64,000 nucleotides of DNA, taken from Cryptomeria japonica. Taxonomy: Eukaryota; Streptophyta; Pinopsida; Cupressales; Cupressaceae. Below are positions 42,811-52,931 of this stretch, piece after piece (within the stretch, counting starts at the first letter, position 1; the number at the start of each line of letters is the position of its first letter). The notes beneath the pieces were generated by a model, which did no database searches, was not told the DNA's origin, and saw only the letters and a program-made list of their open reading frames with translations. Made by a program: the position numbers and the translations under genes. The stretch spans positions 215,870,654-215,934,653 of the forward strand of contig NC_081411.1 of NCBI RefSeq assembly GCF_030272615.1, given 5' to 3'.

Positions 42811-42905
42811 GCAATGTCTTTACGCATGGCACCGGTGACCCATTTTTCACCATGGTACTTGCCCAGGACACCACCAAAGTGGTTTTCACCATTGGACGGA
42901 TTTAT
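42811..42905 (-). other. Conserved post-pol stem-loop block (E4 copy)
   Basis: Minus strand: GAGAAATAAATCCGTCC, GGTGAAAACCACTTTGGTGG (stem CCAC/GTGG, 42871-42882), TGGGCAAGTACCATGGTG and GGTGCCATGCGTAAAGAC. It follows a T-rich plus-strand tract (42905-43010) after the integrase stop, the same order as in E1. Confidence 0.6.
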
Positions 42906-43025
42906 TTCTCTTTACTTTTTTTAATTTTTTTAATTTTTTTTTGTATTTTTAATTTTTTAATTTTTTTTTTTTGTTTTTAATTTTTTGATTTTTTTTGTAT
43001 TTTTAAATTAGGATACTCTGAAGAG

Positions 43026-43740
43026 CTATGTGTAAAACTTGTGAAGGTGCATGTTGTTGATAGGATCCTCCAAATTTTCACCATCTGGAGTGGAAAGCTG
43101 ATATGCACCAGATCCATAGGCTGCTGTAATGATGTAAGGACCAAGCCAATTTGGTTCGAATTTGCCCTTCTTCTCTCTGTCTTGCTGATTTTTAGTATTT
43201 TCTCTGAGAACTAAGTCACCTACCTCAAATGTGCGAGGCTTGAATTTATGATTGTAACTGCAACTCATTCATTGTTGATAAGCCTTGAGATGATTAAAAG
43301 CAGTTTGTCTTCATTCATCTAATAGTTCTAGTTCCTGTAAGCGAGAGACCCTATAGTCTTCATCACTGATAATGTTTTGCAAAGAGACTCGTAAAAAGGG
43401 TAACTTGACCTCAATAAGAAAGATAGCTTCAGTTTCATATACAAGTGAATAAGGTGTAGCCCCTGTAGGTGTGTGGATGCTTGTGCGGTAAGCCCAAAGT
43501 GCGGGATTAAGTTGGATATGCCAATTGCGGCCAGCATCATCGACTGTCTGTTTTAGGATTTTAAGAATGGTTTTATTTGACGCCTTAGCTTGACTACTAC
43601 CTTGGGGGTAATAAGGTGTGGATAAGTGATGGTTAATATGGAAGTGATCACAAAGTCTATGAACATCTTGATTTTTGAAGGGATGCCCATTATCGGTGAT
43701 GATGGAAACAGGAATACCGTATCGACAAATGATGCCAAAA
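43026..43740 (-). pseudogene. E4 integrase C-terminal part, cut by LTR B
   Basis: Begins exactly at LTR B with FGIICRYGIPVSIITDNG (second catalytic Asp), then HPFKNQDVHRL, GSSQAKASNKTILKILKQTV, ALWAYRTSIHTPTGATPYS and FEVGDLVLRENTKNQQ, WLGPYIITAAYGSG. The third catalytic position reads QAKASNK where E1 has DEASNK, so Glu is Lys. Close relative of the E1 integrase. Two shifts or stops split it. The N-terminal half is missing. Confidence 0.9.
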
Positions 43741-44509
43741 TGTATATGGTGAAAATGGAAACAACAATATTGAAAGACTAAATGAATTCAACCAAAAAAC
43801 CCTAGCCTAACAAAAACAGAGATCCACCATAACATATGAAGATTACCTAAGACAATGCAAATCAAATGAAATCACAAAGATTATACCATCACATGCCCAA
43901 TAGGGTTTGGATCTCCATTCTTCCTATCTCCATTGATCTTGCTTGATATATTTGCTCTTAGATTTTATATATGCACAAGAGCTCAATAAAAAATGGAAAT
44001 GTGGTTGTAAGTAGGCTTGATTGCATATGAAAGTTTGAGTGCTAGAGTGCTTGATTCGGGTTGATAATGAAGGAAACATCTCCTTATATAGAAGACACTA
44101 TAAGAAATGGAGGGATAAGATTGAGAGGTGTAAAAGATAAATGGTCGGCTATGATTAGAGGGTAGGTACAGGAAATAAGAAAATAATGAGAGGGTAGGTA
44201 GTATAGGAATTAAGAGATGAATGACATGTGTCATAGGTAGAAAAGGTTAATGAATTAATTAAATAAATAAAAAATTAATTTAATTAATAAAAGAAGTGGG
44301 ATAATTAAATAAATAAGGTATTTATTTAATTGAGAAGGATAATTTAAATAAATAAAAGTATTTATTTAAATGAGAAATAAGGATAGAAGAGGATAAATGA
44401 ATTAATTAAATAAATAAAGATTTATTTAATTAATAGAAGAATTAGGCTAAAATAATTAAATAAATAAAAATATTTATTTAATTAGACTGGACAATTTTAG
44501 GTGTCTACA
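43741..44509 (-). repeat. E4 LTR B (3' LTR of nested copy)
   Basis: 769 bp, near-identical in layout to LTR A. Its minus-strand 3' end meets integrase coding sequence with no primer-binding site, so it is a 3' LTR of an inserted copy. The left flank is CAAAA; the matching duplicate has been lost. Confidence 0.92.
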
Positions 44510-44523
44510 TTTTGCCCCTCTTT
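44510..44523 (-). promoter_or_regulatory. E4 polypurine tract at LTR B
   Basis: Minus strand AAAGAGGGGCAAAA abutting the LTR, nearly identical to the E5 tract. Confidence 0.88.
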
Positions 44524-44609
44524 GAGACAATGTAGCTTGTCGCGTTGTTTCAAAGAAGATAAGATGAACTGATACAAGGTTGCCCTAAGATGGGAATGAT
44601 ATGCCCCCT

Positions 44610-44656
44610 CGAGAGATTGAATGAAAATGTTTGGAAAGATCACAGACAATCTCTCG
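44610..44656. other. Perfect inverted repeat near E4 LTR B
   Basis: CGAGAGATTG (44610-44619) and CAATCTCTCG (44647-44656). Both arms are identical to those near LTR A, while the loop differs at two positions. Confidence 0.75.
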
Positions 44657-44737
44657 ATAAGAAAGAAAGGGTAGAATGGACTGACAAGATAGGATAAAGT
44701 GACAGAGTCATGAGATAATGAAGACTGACATGGGAGA

Positions 44738-44785
44738 CTAGGGCTAGGGCTAGGGCTAGGGCTAGGGCTAGGGCTAGGGCTAGGG
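44738..44785. repeat. (CTAGGG)8 microsatellite
   Basis: Eight exact hexamers; the equivalent place in copy 1 (38348-38359) has two. It is not the plant telomere repeat TTTAGGG. Confidence 0.95.
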
Positions 44786-45064
44786 TAGTCTATAAGATAG
44801 ACCACGAGGGGAATACATCCTCATTGTCATCCACACATCCAAGAGATCAGAGTGTAAAGAGATAATAGAGCAGCAACAGTTAGCGACAATGGCTTTGGTT
44901 CACAGATTCGATCGCGTTCGCCGATTTCAGAGGCCAACAGATGCAGGAGAGCCGGTAAATACCACAAAACCTCCTTGTACGTTGTCGCAATAAATGTTGT
45001 CATAAATGCATGTTAGGTAGCACATTTAATTCTTTTTAGAGATGTCAAGCAGGGGGGAAAAAAT

Positions 45065-45310
45065 GCTAAAGCGCATCTATGCTAGTGCCAGGCACGTCTG
45101 GGTTGGCTAGGCGCATCTATGTTTGTGCTAGGCGCGTCTATGAATGAAAAGGCGTCTATGTCAAATGCGAGTGCATCTATGTTGTGCAGGCGTGTTTGTG
45201 CTATATGGGTGCGTCTGTGCAGAGCAGAGGCACGTCTATGTACGTCAGGCACGTTTGTGCAGAATAGACGCATATGTGCAGTATGAAAGTGCATGTATGT
45301 CAAAAATGTG
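45065..45310. repeat. Short imperfect repeats, E4 copy 2
   Basis: Counterpart of 38636-38880, with the same GCGCATCTATG and GCACGTCT units. Confidence 0.7.
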
Positions 45311-45524
45311 CGTTTATGTCTTCTAGGCCAAATCAACAGTTCTGTGATGAACATACGTTGTCGATTGGATAAGCTGCTGAGAGGATACACTCAAGCAGGT
45401 ACTCTAGGGAAGACTAGAATAACAAATAGGGCTAGGATTGACAATTTTGTGATAGAACATGCATTGCCAATTAGGAAACTACTCAAGAGGATACACTCAA
45501 GCAGAGGCCCTAGGATAGGATAAA

Positions 45525-45810
45525 TCAAGGCACTTTGTGATGAACAGGGAGTACCAAAACATAGTACTTTGTGATGAATAGGGAGTACTAAAAAGAGCAG
45601 CACTTTGTGATGAATAGGGAGTGCAAAACGTAGTACTTTGTGATGAACAGAGAGAACCACTAGGATAAACAACAACACTTTGTGATGAACATGGAGTGTC
45701 ACTAGGATAGAAAGCAACACTTTGTGATGAATAGGGAGTGTCACTAGGATAAAATATCATAAGCACTTAAGATAATAAGCAGCATTTTGTGATGAACAGG
45801 GAATGCCACT
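45525..45810. repeat. CTTTGTGATGAACA repeats, E4 copy 2
   Basis: Counterpart of 39095-39385, same number and order of units. Confidence 0.85.
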
Positions 45811-45854
45811 ATGATTGACATAGTTGATTTGCTTGACTATAGGAGTACCTACCT

Positions 45855-46902
45855 ATGCTGGAGTCACAGGAGAGATTCCCATCGACTCAGAGTTTGCGAG
45901 CAGAGCTGACAGTTGAGGAGAGAGCAACGGTTTAGGCTATGGGCCTGCGACATATTCTGTATGTGCTTGAGTTTCGGGCAAACATGGGGTTACTGACTGT
46001 GCTTGCTGAGAGATGGCACTCAGAGACTTGTAGTTTTCATTTTCCTATGGGTGAGATGACAGGCACCTTAGAGGATGTTTATAGGATACTACGGATATCA
46101 ATCAATGGGGAGTTGGTACCCTATGATTGAGACGGAGATAGGGATGCACTGAGATGAGTGTTCCAAGATCCAGGATTAGAGATGAGGGCTGGACATGTGG
46201 CTTGGGACACCAGAACATGGACAAGATTAGCACTACCAGCAGTGTTGGCAGGAGTGATCAGTGGGTTCCTCTGTCCGGATAGGGTGACACGAGGATTGGC
46301 TGTGGGCTGGGGTGGTACACTAGAGACATTGGTGATATAGCACACTAGGTTTGCATGGGGACCGTATTTGCTGGCATACTTGTATTATGAGTTACATCAG
46401 TTTGTATACCATGGATCAACAGGATTGGGTTGCGGGGTGACATTATTGCAGGGTGGGTATATGAGCATCTGTCGGTTACATCATCAATTCATTTTAGAGG
46501 CAAGGGCCATGGGCACAGTTTTGTACATCTGTATGATATGATTACATCTCAGCTGCAGATTGGGAGATTAGAGTACTGGCCCAGGGTCATTGCTGATATT
46601 GACACTGTAGTATGGAGGTCGTACCAAGAGTGTGAGGATTGGGAGGATGATGCAGTGGAGTTGCCATATGTGTTTAGGAGTAGGTATCTGATTGGGTGAA
46701 TGCCATATGTGCTTGAGAGGAAGTTGGTGGACAGGGTGGGTAGGCAGTTCGGCAAGATACAACAGATGCCACGGGGTTCCGGGATGTATGCTCGGACAGT
46801 GAGGGATCAGGTGCACTTCGGGCCATTATTGTCATATGATCAAGCAGTGATGCAACTAGTAGACATGATTCCCTTGCCTTGGGAAATATGGCCAATGATT
46901 TA
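45855..46902 (+). pseudogene. Plant mobile domain gene, antisense in E4 (copy 2, truncated)
   Basis: A start ATG at 45855 gives MLESQERFPSTQSLRAELT, VEERATV-stop-AMGLRHILYV, LLTVLAERWHSETCSFHFPM, GEMTGTLEDVYRILRISING, VTRGLAVGWGGTLETLVI and, in another frame, DIIAGWVYEHLSVTSSIHFR, EDWEDDAVELPYVFRSRYL and VHFGPLLSYDQAVMQLVDMI. The TAG before AMGL is shared with copy 1, so it predates their split. The gene breaks off at 46902, where truncated LTR C begins. Confidence 0.8.
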
Positions 46903-47127
46903 ATTTTAGTAATAGAGGAAGTGGGATAATTAAATAAATAAAGTATTTATTTAATTTAGGGGAAGGATAATTTAAATAAATAAAAGTATTTATTTAAATG
47001 AGAAATAAGGCTAGAAGAGGATAAATGAATTAATTAAATAAATACAGATTTATTTAATTAATAGAAGAATTAGGCTAAAATAATTAAATATTTGTTTATT
47101 TAGACTGGACAATTTTAGGTGTCTACA
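46903..47127 (-). repeat. E4 LTR C (truncated outer 5' LTR)
   Basis: 225 bp matching the A/T-rich U3 end of LTRs A and B, ending GTGTCTACA then GATAT. The rest of the LTR, the primer site, gag and most of pol are deleted. Confidence 0.88.
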
Positions 47128-47132
47128 GATAT
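47128..47132. repeat. E4 target-site duplication, right copy
   Basis: GATAT, identical to 37337-37341. The match shows that LTR A and LTR C bound one original insertion. Confidence 0.88.
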
Positions 47133-47285
47133 AACTTAGGAAAGATCTAGAGGGGAAGAGAAAATGAGAGAGATAGGTAGAGGAGGAGAGAGAGGAGAGA
47201 GATACATATAGAGGCAGAGTAAGGTAAAGGGAGAGATATGGGTAGAAAGAGAGAGAGGAGAGGGGGAGAGAGGTATATAGATACA
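47133..47285. repeat. Purine-rich tract (right part)
   Basis: GAGAGAGATAGG-type sequence, the end of the tract that begins at 8470. Unique A/T-rich sequence follows. Confidence 0.85.
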
Positions 47286-47930
47286 TGTTCTCCTAGGTCA
47301 ACTTGGGAAAAGGTGTGCATAGGATCAAAGACAACAAAAAATTCTTCTATAATGATTTATGGAATTTTTTTACTCTCCTTAGTACATAAAATATATTTTT
47401 TTCATTTTTTACTACTTTTTAAAAATTTCAATTCTTTGGAAGCAAAACAATCACAAAAGACATTGTGTGCAAAAGTTGTGAGCATTTAAAGTTTTAAAAA
47501 TAAAGGATGAACTTTAAATGATTATAATTAATATTTGGTGCATAATTGATTAAAATTGCTTATTTTACTAAAGTATGGTTTTTAGGCTAAAACAAAACGT
47601 ATACTCATTTTGAAAGAAAAAAACTAATATCCATTTTTTTCAAAACAAAAATGGATATTTGTTTTGAAAAATGTAAGATTAATGAAAATGACTGTGGGAA
47701 ATGGATATCCATTTTGGTTTGACCCATACAAAAAATACAAAATTCGTTTCACTTTTTTTGGCAATGTTAAAATGCTTTTTTTCCTATTGCGAGTTTTTGG
47801 CCCTGCATAATCTTGCACTCACCCATTATATATATTATTAATTATATTTATATTATAATACAATATAACATATAATATAGAATATTAATATAAATATAAT
47901 AAATAATATATTGTATACATAAATAAAATT
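47286..47930. other. A/T-rich spacer
   Basis: No gene or known repeat is seen. It contains several ATGGATATCCATTTT-like pieces in both directions near 47625-47720 and a TATAATA-rich stretch (47826-47920). Confidence 0.4.
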
Positions 47931-47935
47931 ATGGT

Positions 47936-48320
47936 TGATGATGCCACAACTTCTTTGGATCACTCCACCTTTGCTCACATCCTGGTGGATATTCATATCT
48001 CCTTGCCCCTCCCGAGGGATGTGGTCCTTATGGTAGGGGACATGCATTGGAATCAACCATTGGATTTTGAGAGCGTCCCCTTTTGCTGCAAAAAATGTTT
48101 TTCCATGAGTCATTTGGTGTCGGACTGCTTCCTCCTACGTCATAAGTGGGTGGCTTCTTTGTGGAAGGATTCCACCCTGGATCACTTGACTATTTATGCT
48201 ACTAACTTGGTTGATGAACCACCCTCCGCTGACAATGTTGTTGTTGATACTATTGTTGTTGTCCATGAGGATTCACCTCCTATGGCTCCTGGCACTAATA
48301 CATTTGGCCTCAAATTTTGA
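47936..48320 (+). pseudogene. LINE ORF1 fragment
   Basis: The open frame reads TFAHILVDIHISLPLPRDVV, LMVGDMHWNQPLDFESVPFC and CCKKCFSMSHLVSDC. The last piece has the spacing of a zinc knuckle (C-x2-C-x4-H-x4-C). The combination of an R/H-I-L-V-D-I segment followed by such a knuckle is typical of plant LINE ORF1 proteins. No endonuclease or RT follows, so it is an isolated fragment. Confidence 0.6.
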
Positions 48321-48444
48321 TGGAGGTTTCCGACGAACAAGGCTTTTTGTGATCAAATGCGATTTAAAAAAAATAAAATACCCGATGACGTCAAATTGCC
48401 AACAATGATGCCGACGACGTTTTTCGACGATGCCCGTGTTAGTG
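48293..48444. mobile_element. Possible CACTA-like MITE
   Basis: CACTAATACA at 48293 and CGTGTTAGTG at 48435-48444 form imperfect (8 of 10) terminal inverted repeats beginning CACTA, enclosing 152 bp with GACGACGTTTTTCGACGA. Flanks TGG and GGA do not give a clear 3-bp duplication, so this is tentative. Confidence 0.25.
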
Positions 48445-48895
48445 GGAATTCTGAAGACCAGAGGCATTATTAAAAAAAGAAGTGTAGGTTCATTTGAAAA
48501 CCACACGCGATGGACTGAATTAACTCTCGACTTCCTCTGCCTTTGCCAATTCCTTTGTTTCTTTTACCTCTGGAAATTGGGTTTGACATTTCCTTTGCCT
48601 CTTTTTCCTCTACCTCTGGCTCTGCAAATTTGGTTGTCTAGCAAGTGAAAATGAATGATTGAATTAACTCATTTGGAGGGTATCAAACTATTGGAGATGG
48701 TGAAATTCCTGTAGATTTTTGCATCCCGTTAAATTCCTATGGAGTTGTATGTTGTGTATTTGAATCATGTAAAGTTGGTTGTAAACAAGTTCATTTCAAA
48801 GTGTGTGTCTCATAAATTTGAGCTTGTCATCCTACCAGTATGTTCTCATTTATCTATTTTTCTTTACTTTCCTAATGTTGCGGTTCCTAGCAGTT

Positions 48896-49180
48896 CCTAG
48901 TTATTCAAAAGTCTTCCACTTATCGATTATGTTAGATAAAGGCTAAAAGTATTGTATAAAAATTAAAAAATAAGTAAACCCTATTTACTATGCCAAAATC
49001 AAATCTGCTTGCTTGCTTGTAAATGAATGTTTTCCATCCCTAGTTATTGAAAAGTCTTCCAATTACCGATTATGTTAGATAAAGGCTAAAAGCATTGTAT
49101 AAAAATTTAAAAATAAGCAAACCCTATTTACTATACCAGAATCAATCTGCTTGCTTTCTTGTAAATGAATATTTTCCATC
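48896..49180. repeat. Local tandem duplication, 143-bp period
   Basis: CCTAGTTATTCAAAAGTCTT at 48896 recurs as CCTAGTTATTGAAAAGTCTT at 49039; both units continue with GATTATGTTAGATAAAGGC and CAAACCCTATTTACTAT-like sequence and a GCTTGCTTGTAAATGAA end. Confidence 0.85.
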
Positions 49181-49975
49181 TGCTTGCTTGTAAAATGAAT
49201 GTTTATAAAATAGTGAATGTATGAATTAGAAATATGATTCCTTAATGAAACTTGCTTTGGAAATACTTGATTCAAATATATAAAATCAATGAAATACCAA
49301 TGCCTTGATTCCTTACTAGTTTCATATCATTTCAAATGAAAAATCCTACGTTTAACCTTAGAGACAATTTTAATAACTTGTTAATGTAACAAGACCATCA
49401 TCCCAAAGGCTTCCATATGAATTGCAATTAAAATGTTACATCCAATTAGTCTTATTGAATTTAACTTTACTTTAAAAGACCAATAAGACAATTCAAAGTT
49501 TGCCAACCAATCCTTCAAATTGATATTCAAATTGAAAATCAATCTTAATTACAACAACATAAGATTGCACAATGAAACAATCTATGTAAATATATTTATA
49601 CAAGGAACTGATCAATCCATTGAAAAGATAGATACCATCATGAATGAGAAACACTTGAATCTTTATATTGAAAATAAAATACTTAAACTAGTTGATTTTA
49701 GTGCATATCCTCCATCAGCTTGGTACTTCCAGACAACGAGTTCATAATAAAATACATAGAGTCTGTCTTGATAAAAAAAACTATAAACTTATGATATCTG
49801 TCTCTCCTAAAAAATCCTCCACATATAGATGAGGATTCGGTTTGAAAAATGAAAGGGCATACCCTTCATTAACTAAAATTAACAAAAAACTAACTAGAAA
49901 CTAACTACCTAAAAACTGCCCTAACAAACTAAAACTATAAAATACAAAGTCACATCTTTAAACATCTTTTGATAT
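49181..49975. other. A/T-rich spacer
   Basis: No gene seen. 49850-49940 has repeated AACTAACTA-type words and may belong to the 3' end of the minus-strand ORF cluster that follows. Confidence 0.35.
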
Positions 49976-52931
49976 CTATGGATGGTCTCCAAGCATCTTA
50001 TCGCACTTCTGAATGTGCCTCAAATATCCCTCTGATTTGTAGGTATATGCATCGTAGATAATATCTCTGACCACAATCTCCAAAGTGATGAAGTTTTCCA
50101 TCTGCTCAATTGTGTCTGTCATGTCAAGTACATCAAACTGGGCAATGTTAAGGGAAGCACTGAGAAGACTTTGGCACTCCACAATCCATTTATTGTTATC
50201 CTTAAACTGTCCATTCTGATCTTCAATTTCTGGAAAACCATGTTGTACTATTTCCTTACATTCATTAAATTCTTTTTGCAATTCTGAGTCAAAGTCTTCA
50301 TGCTTTTTCAACAACTTCTGTATTCCTATAATGACTTTAGCATCTGTATTGGCCATTGTCTTATCATGCAACAAATTTCCTAGTTTTTTATAAATCCGGT
50401 TGTGAGATATTGCATTATCCATATTCTTTTGATAAATAACCCAGAAATATTCAAGGAAACCCTGCAATTTTTCAAATCTCTTAGTCAATAAAATAGAGGT
50501 TGTGTTAGCCCTCACACTCTGCATTTGCCTTTCAACTTTTTATTTTCCAGTTGCACTTCCTCATATTTCTTTTTCCACTGAGACCCATCATGGATTTATG
50601 GCACAGGTTGTCCTCCTCTTTTTAGCAATTCTTCATATAATCTCTTGTACTGATCTCTTTCTTTGATCACTTTGACCAATTGTGCTTTATTAAATTTTGA
50701 AATATCAATACCAATATCAACAGTAACAATGGGATCTACTTCACCAACTTTCAATTTCATCACGTGACCAAAGGATTTATCCACATCAATGATTTTTGGC
50801 CTCTTATTTGGAGGGTAAAGAGCCCATAAAAGAAAAGCCTCTTCATTCTGGTCAAATCTACAGCCGACATACACATCATTTAACCCTTGAATATCCAATT
50901 TAAAATCCTTATTCTCAGAATGTAAAATTCTATCAAAAATAAATGATGCACTCATGTCCCATCCTCGAAAGGTGATGATGCCTGCTTCACTAAGAAGTCA
51001 TCTTCCCCTTTGAGGGGTTATAGTGGTAAATTCTAAACTGATTTCTTCCTTTAGTTTCCTAGCAATTTTGATTCTTTTTCAGGGGTTACATTTGGGATAA
51101 AGTCTCTCAGTTTTTTCCCTTTGAAATTATATAAAAAAGACTTAAATTATTTTGACTTACTAAAAATATCATCAGACACAAAGGCAGAATACTCATCATA
51201 TCTTGCATCACTATGGATGTTTAGCCTGGCAACAATTTACTCTTGCAAGTCTGGCTCTTTTGCTGTGTTTGGTGCTTGATGCCTAGATACCACCTCAACT
51301 TCTTCGGACTTGCCTTCACTCTCTTCTTCTTTAGTTTCCATTTCTTGCAATCTCTTTTCTTTTCTTCCAGTTTCTTGTTTAATTCATCAATGGCCATCTG
51401 GGCCTCTTCCTCCTCCATGTTTCTAAACATGTTCTCTGCTTCCAAGTAAACATGAATATAATCTCCCAGATTTTGACTTTTCTTGCAATTGTGAATATAT
51501 CCCTCAGGATCATTGACCCTAGCAACATATTTGAACAAATTATATTCTTCAATCAGTTTCCTATCAATGGCTTCATAAGACTTTGTTGATACAATGGTAA
51601 AATCCCCAAAACTAAGAGTCCCAAGCAGGAAAGTCTGCTTATGCATACCTCCAAAATGTTTGGCATTCGAAACACTTAACTGTCTCACAATCTCCAAATT
51701 TGGCAATATATATGGGGTTCCTTCTAAAACATAAATCCCGAAGCAAGTAAAATCCTTGTGAACAAACCAATCGCCCCATTTGTGATTGACAATACCTCTT
51801 TCATAAAAAACAACATGTCTAAGAAACCTTTTAACTTCAATGGAAATAGATCCTTCACATAAGACACCATACATCTAGTATAATGGCTTTACTATTAGCT
51901 CTTCAAACTTGATGTATTTTTATTTCATATATAGTGAATCCCAAACTTATTTCCACATCTATACTGGTTTTTCTTTACCTGCTATGTCCACTGTGTTCAA
52001 TTTTAAATTCATTGGCCACATACCCCTAGATCTTCCATAAAATAAAATCAAATGCATTAACAACGAGTAAAACTTGAAAGTGGGCTCCCTATTATCTCTG
52101 AGGTTAAAGAAACCTTCATGTAATTTTTCTACAACATAAGTAGCATAATCAAAGGGTCTTGGCTCATACATCTGTACATTTGCTACTAACACTAGCGACC
52201 CAATATTAGCTACTAACACTAGGGACCTCTATACCTCCAACCTGTCCACATGACATATAGGTGTACTGTAAGTAGTGTCTGAAAATTTCCATGTTGAATG
52301 GGGGACCATCCTCTTTGGTTATAATGCCCTTCTGAACCCTATGGAAAGCTAAGTTCCACCCTTTATAAGTAGTATCCATTTCAACAAATTCCTCCTCTAG
52401 TTGTTCAAACGACAAGGGTACATAAGGGTTAGGGTCTAAGCTAAAAAAATCATCTATGGTGCCATGACTAAATCTGATAAACACTTCTCCATTTGGAAAC
52501 TGAATGCATCTGTTCACATAATTGTAATTTTTGACCAAGACTTCCATCTATCTGATATTTACGAAAACATTTGGAACAACTAGTTTACCTAAGTTGGCTA
52601 TCCACGGGTTACAAATTGACACTTCTCTGTCCTTTCTCAGAAAATGAAACATGAAGAGTTCATAACCTCTCACCTTTGTCCACACTTCTCCAACCCCTTT
52701 AAACATGTCATCAAGCTAGTCTTTTTTGGAAAAATATTATTTCCACCTCCTTGATTTTGGGCTTGGGGATTGTAATTGATTAATGATATCTTGATTCAGT
52801 TTCCGTGCAGGAGGGACTTCCACTGTTTTGAATTTTTTGGATGTGGATTCAGAGCCCTTAGCACTCCTCTTTCTTCCTAATGAACTTGCAGCCTCCATGA
52901 TGCATGATGAATTGTGAGAAATAATTCTCAC
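49976..52931 (-). pseudogene. Large decayed ORF cluster of unknown identity
   Basis: Six minus-strand frames in series look like one former protein of about 950 residues. N-terminus (52931): MRIISHNSSCIMEAASS, then a nuclear-signal-like GRKRSAKGSESTSKKFK. Next (52547-51959): IQFPNGEVFIRFSHGTIDDF, YKGWNLAFHRVQKGIITKED and FKFYSLLMHLILFYGRSRGM. Middle (51874-51221): VVFYERGIVNHKWGDWFVHK, FCLIGIYV-like hydrophobic stretches and a coiled coil (MAIDELNKKLEEKKRDCKKW). C-terminal part (50955-49976): FDRILHSENKDFKLDIQG and more helices. No nuclease, RT or transposase motif is visible. Probably element-borne, but I cannot name the element and see no LTR pair. Confidence 0.5.

Larger units (their letters stand above)
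37342..47127 (-). mobile_element. E4: Tat-like LTR element with same-family nested copy and antisense gene
   Basis: GATAT flanks it (37337-37341, 47128-47132). LTRs: A 37342-38113, B 43741-44509 and truncated C 46903-47127. Orientation is minus: TATA (CTATATAAGG) reads on the minus strand, and polypurine tracts lie right of A and B. Order on the minus strand: C, plant mobile domain fragment, repeats, hairpin, polypurine tract, B, integrase C-terminus, conserved block, second plant mobile domain gene, repeats, hairpin, polypurine tract, A. A second copy inserted in the first one's integrase, then one deletion joining 46902 to 46903, explains the layout. Confidence 0.8.

Noticed and set aside
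43741-44509. LTR B as the 5' LTR of a plus-strand element
   Set aside because: TATA box, U3-like A/T-rich part and polypurine tract all show minus orientation, and no plus-strand primer site follows.
44738-44785. Interstitial telomere repeat
   Set aside because: The unit is CTAGGG, not TTTAGGG, and the paired copy has only two units, so it is a local microsatellite expansion.
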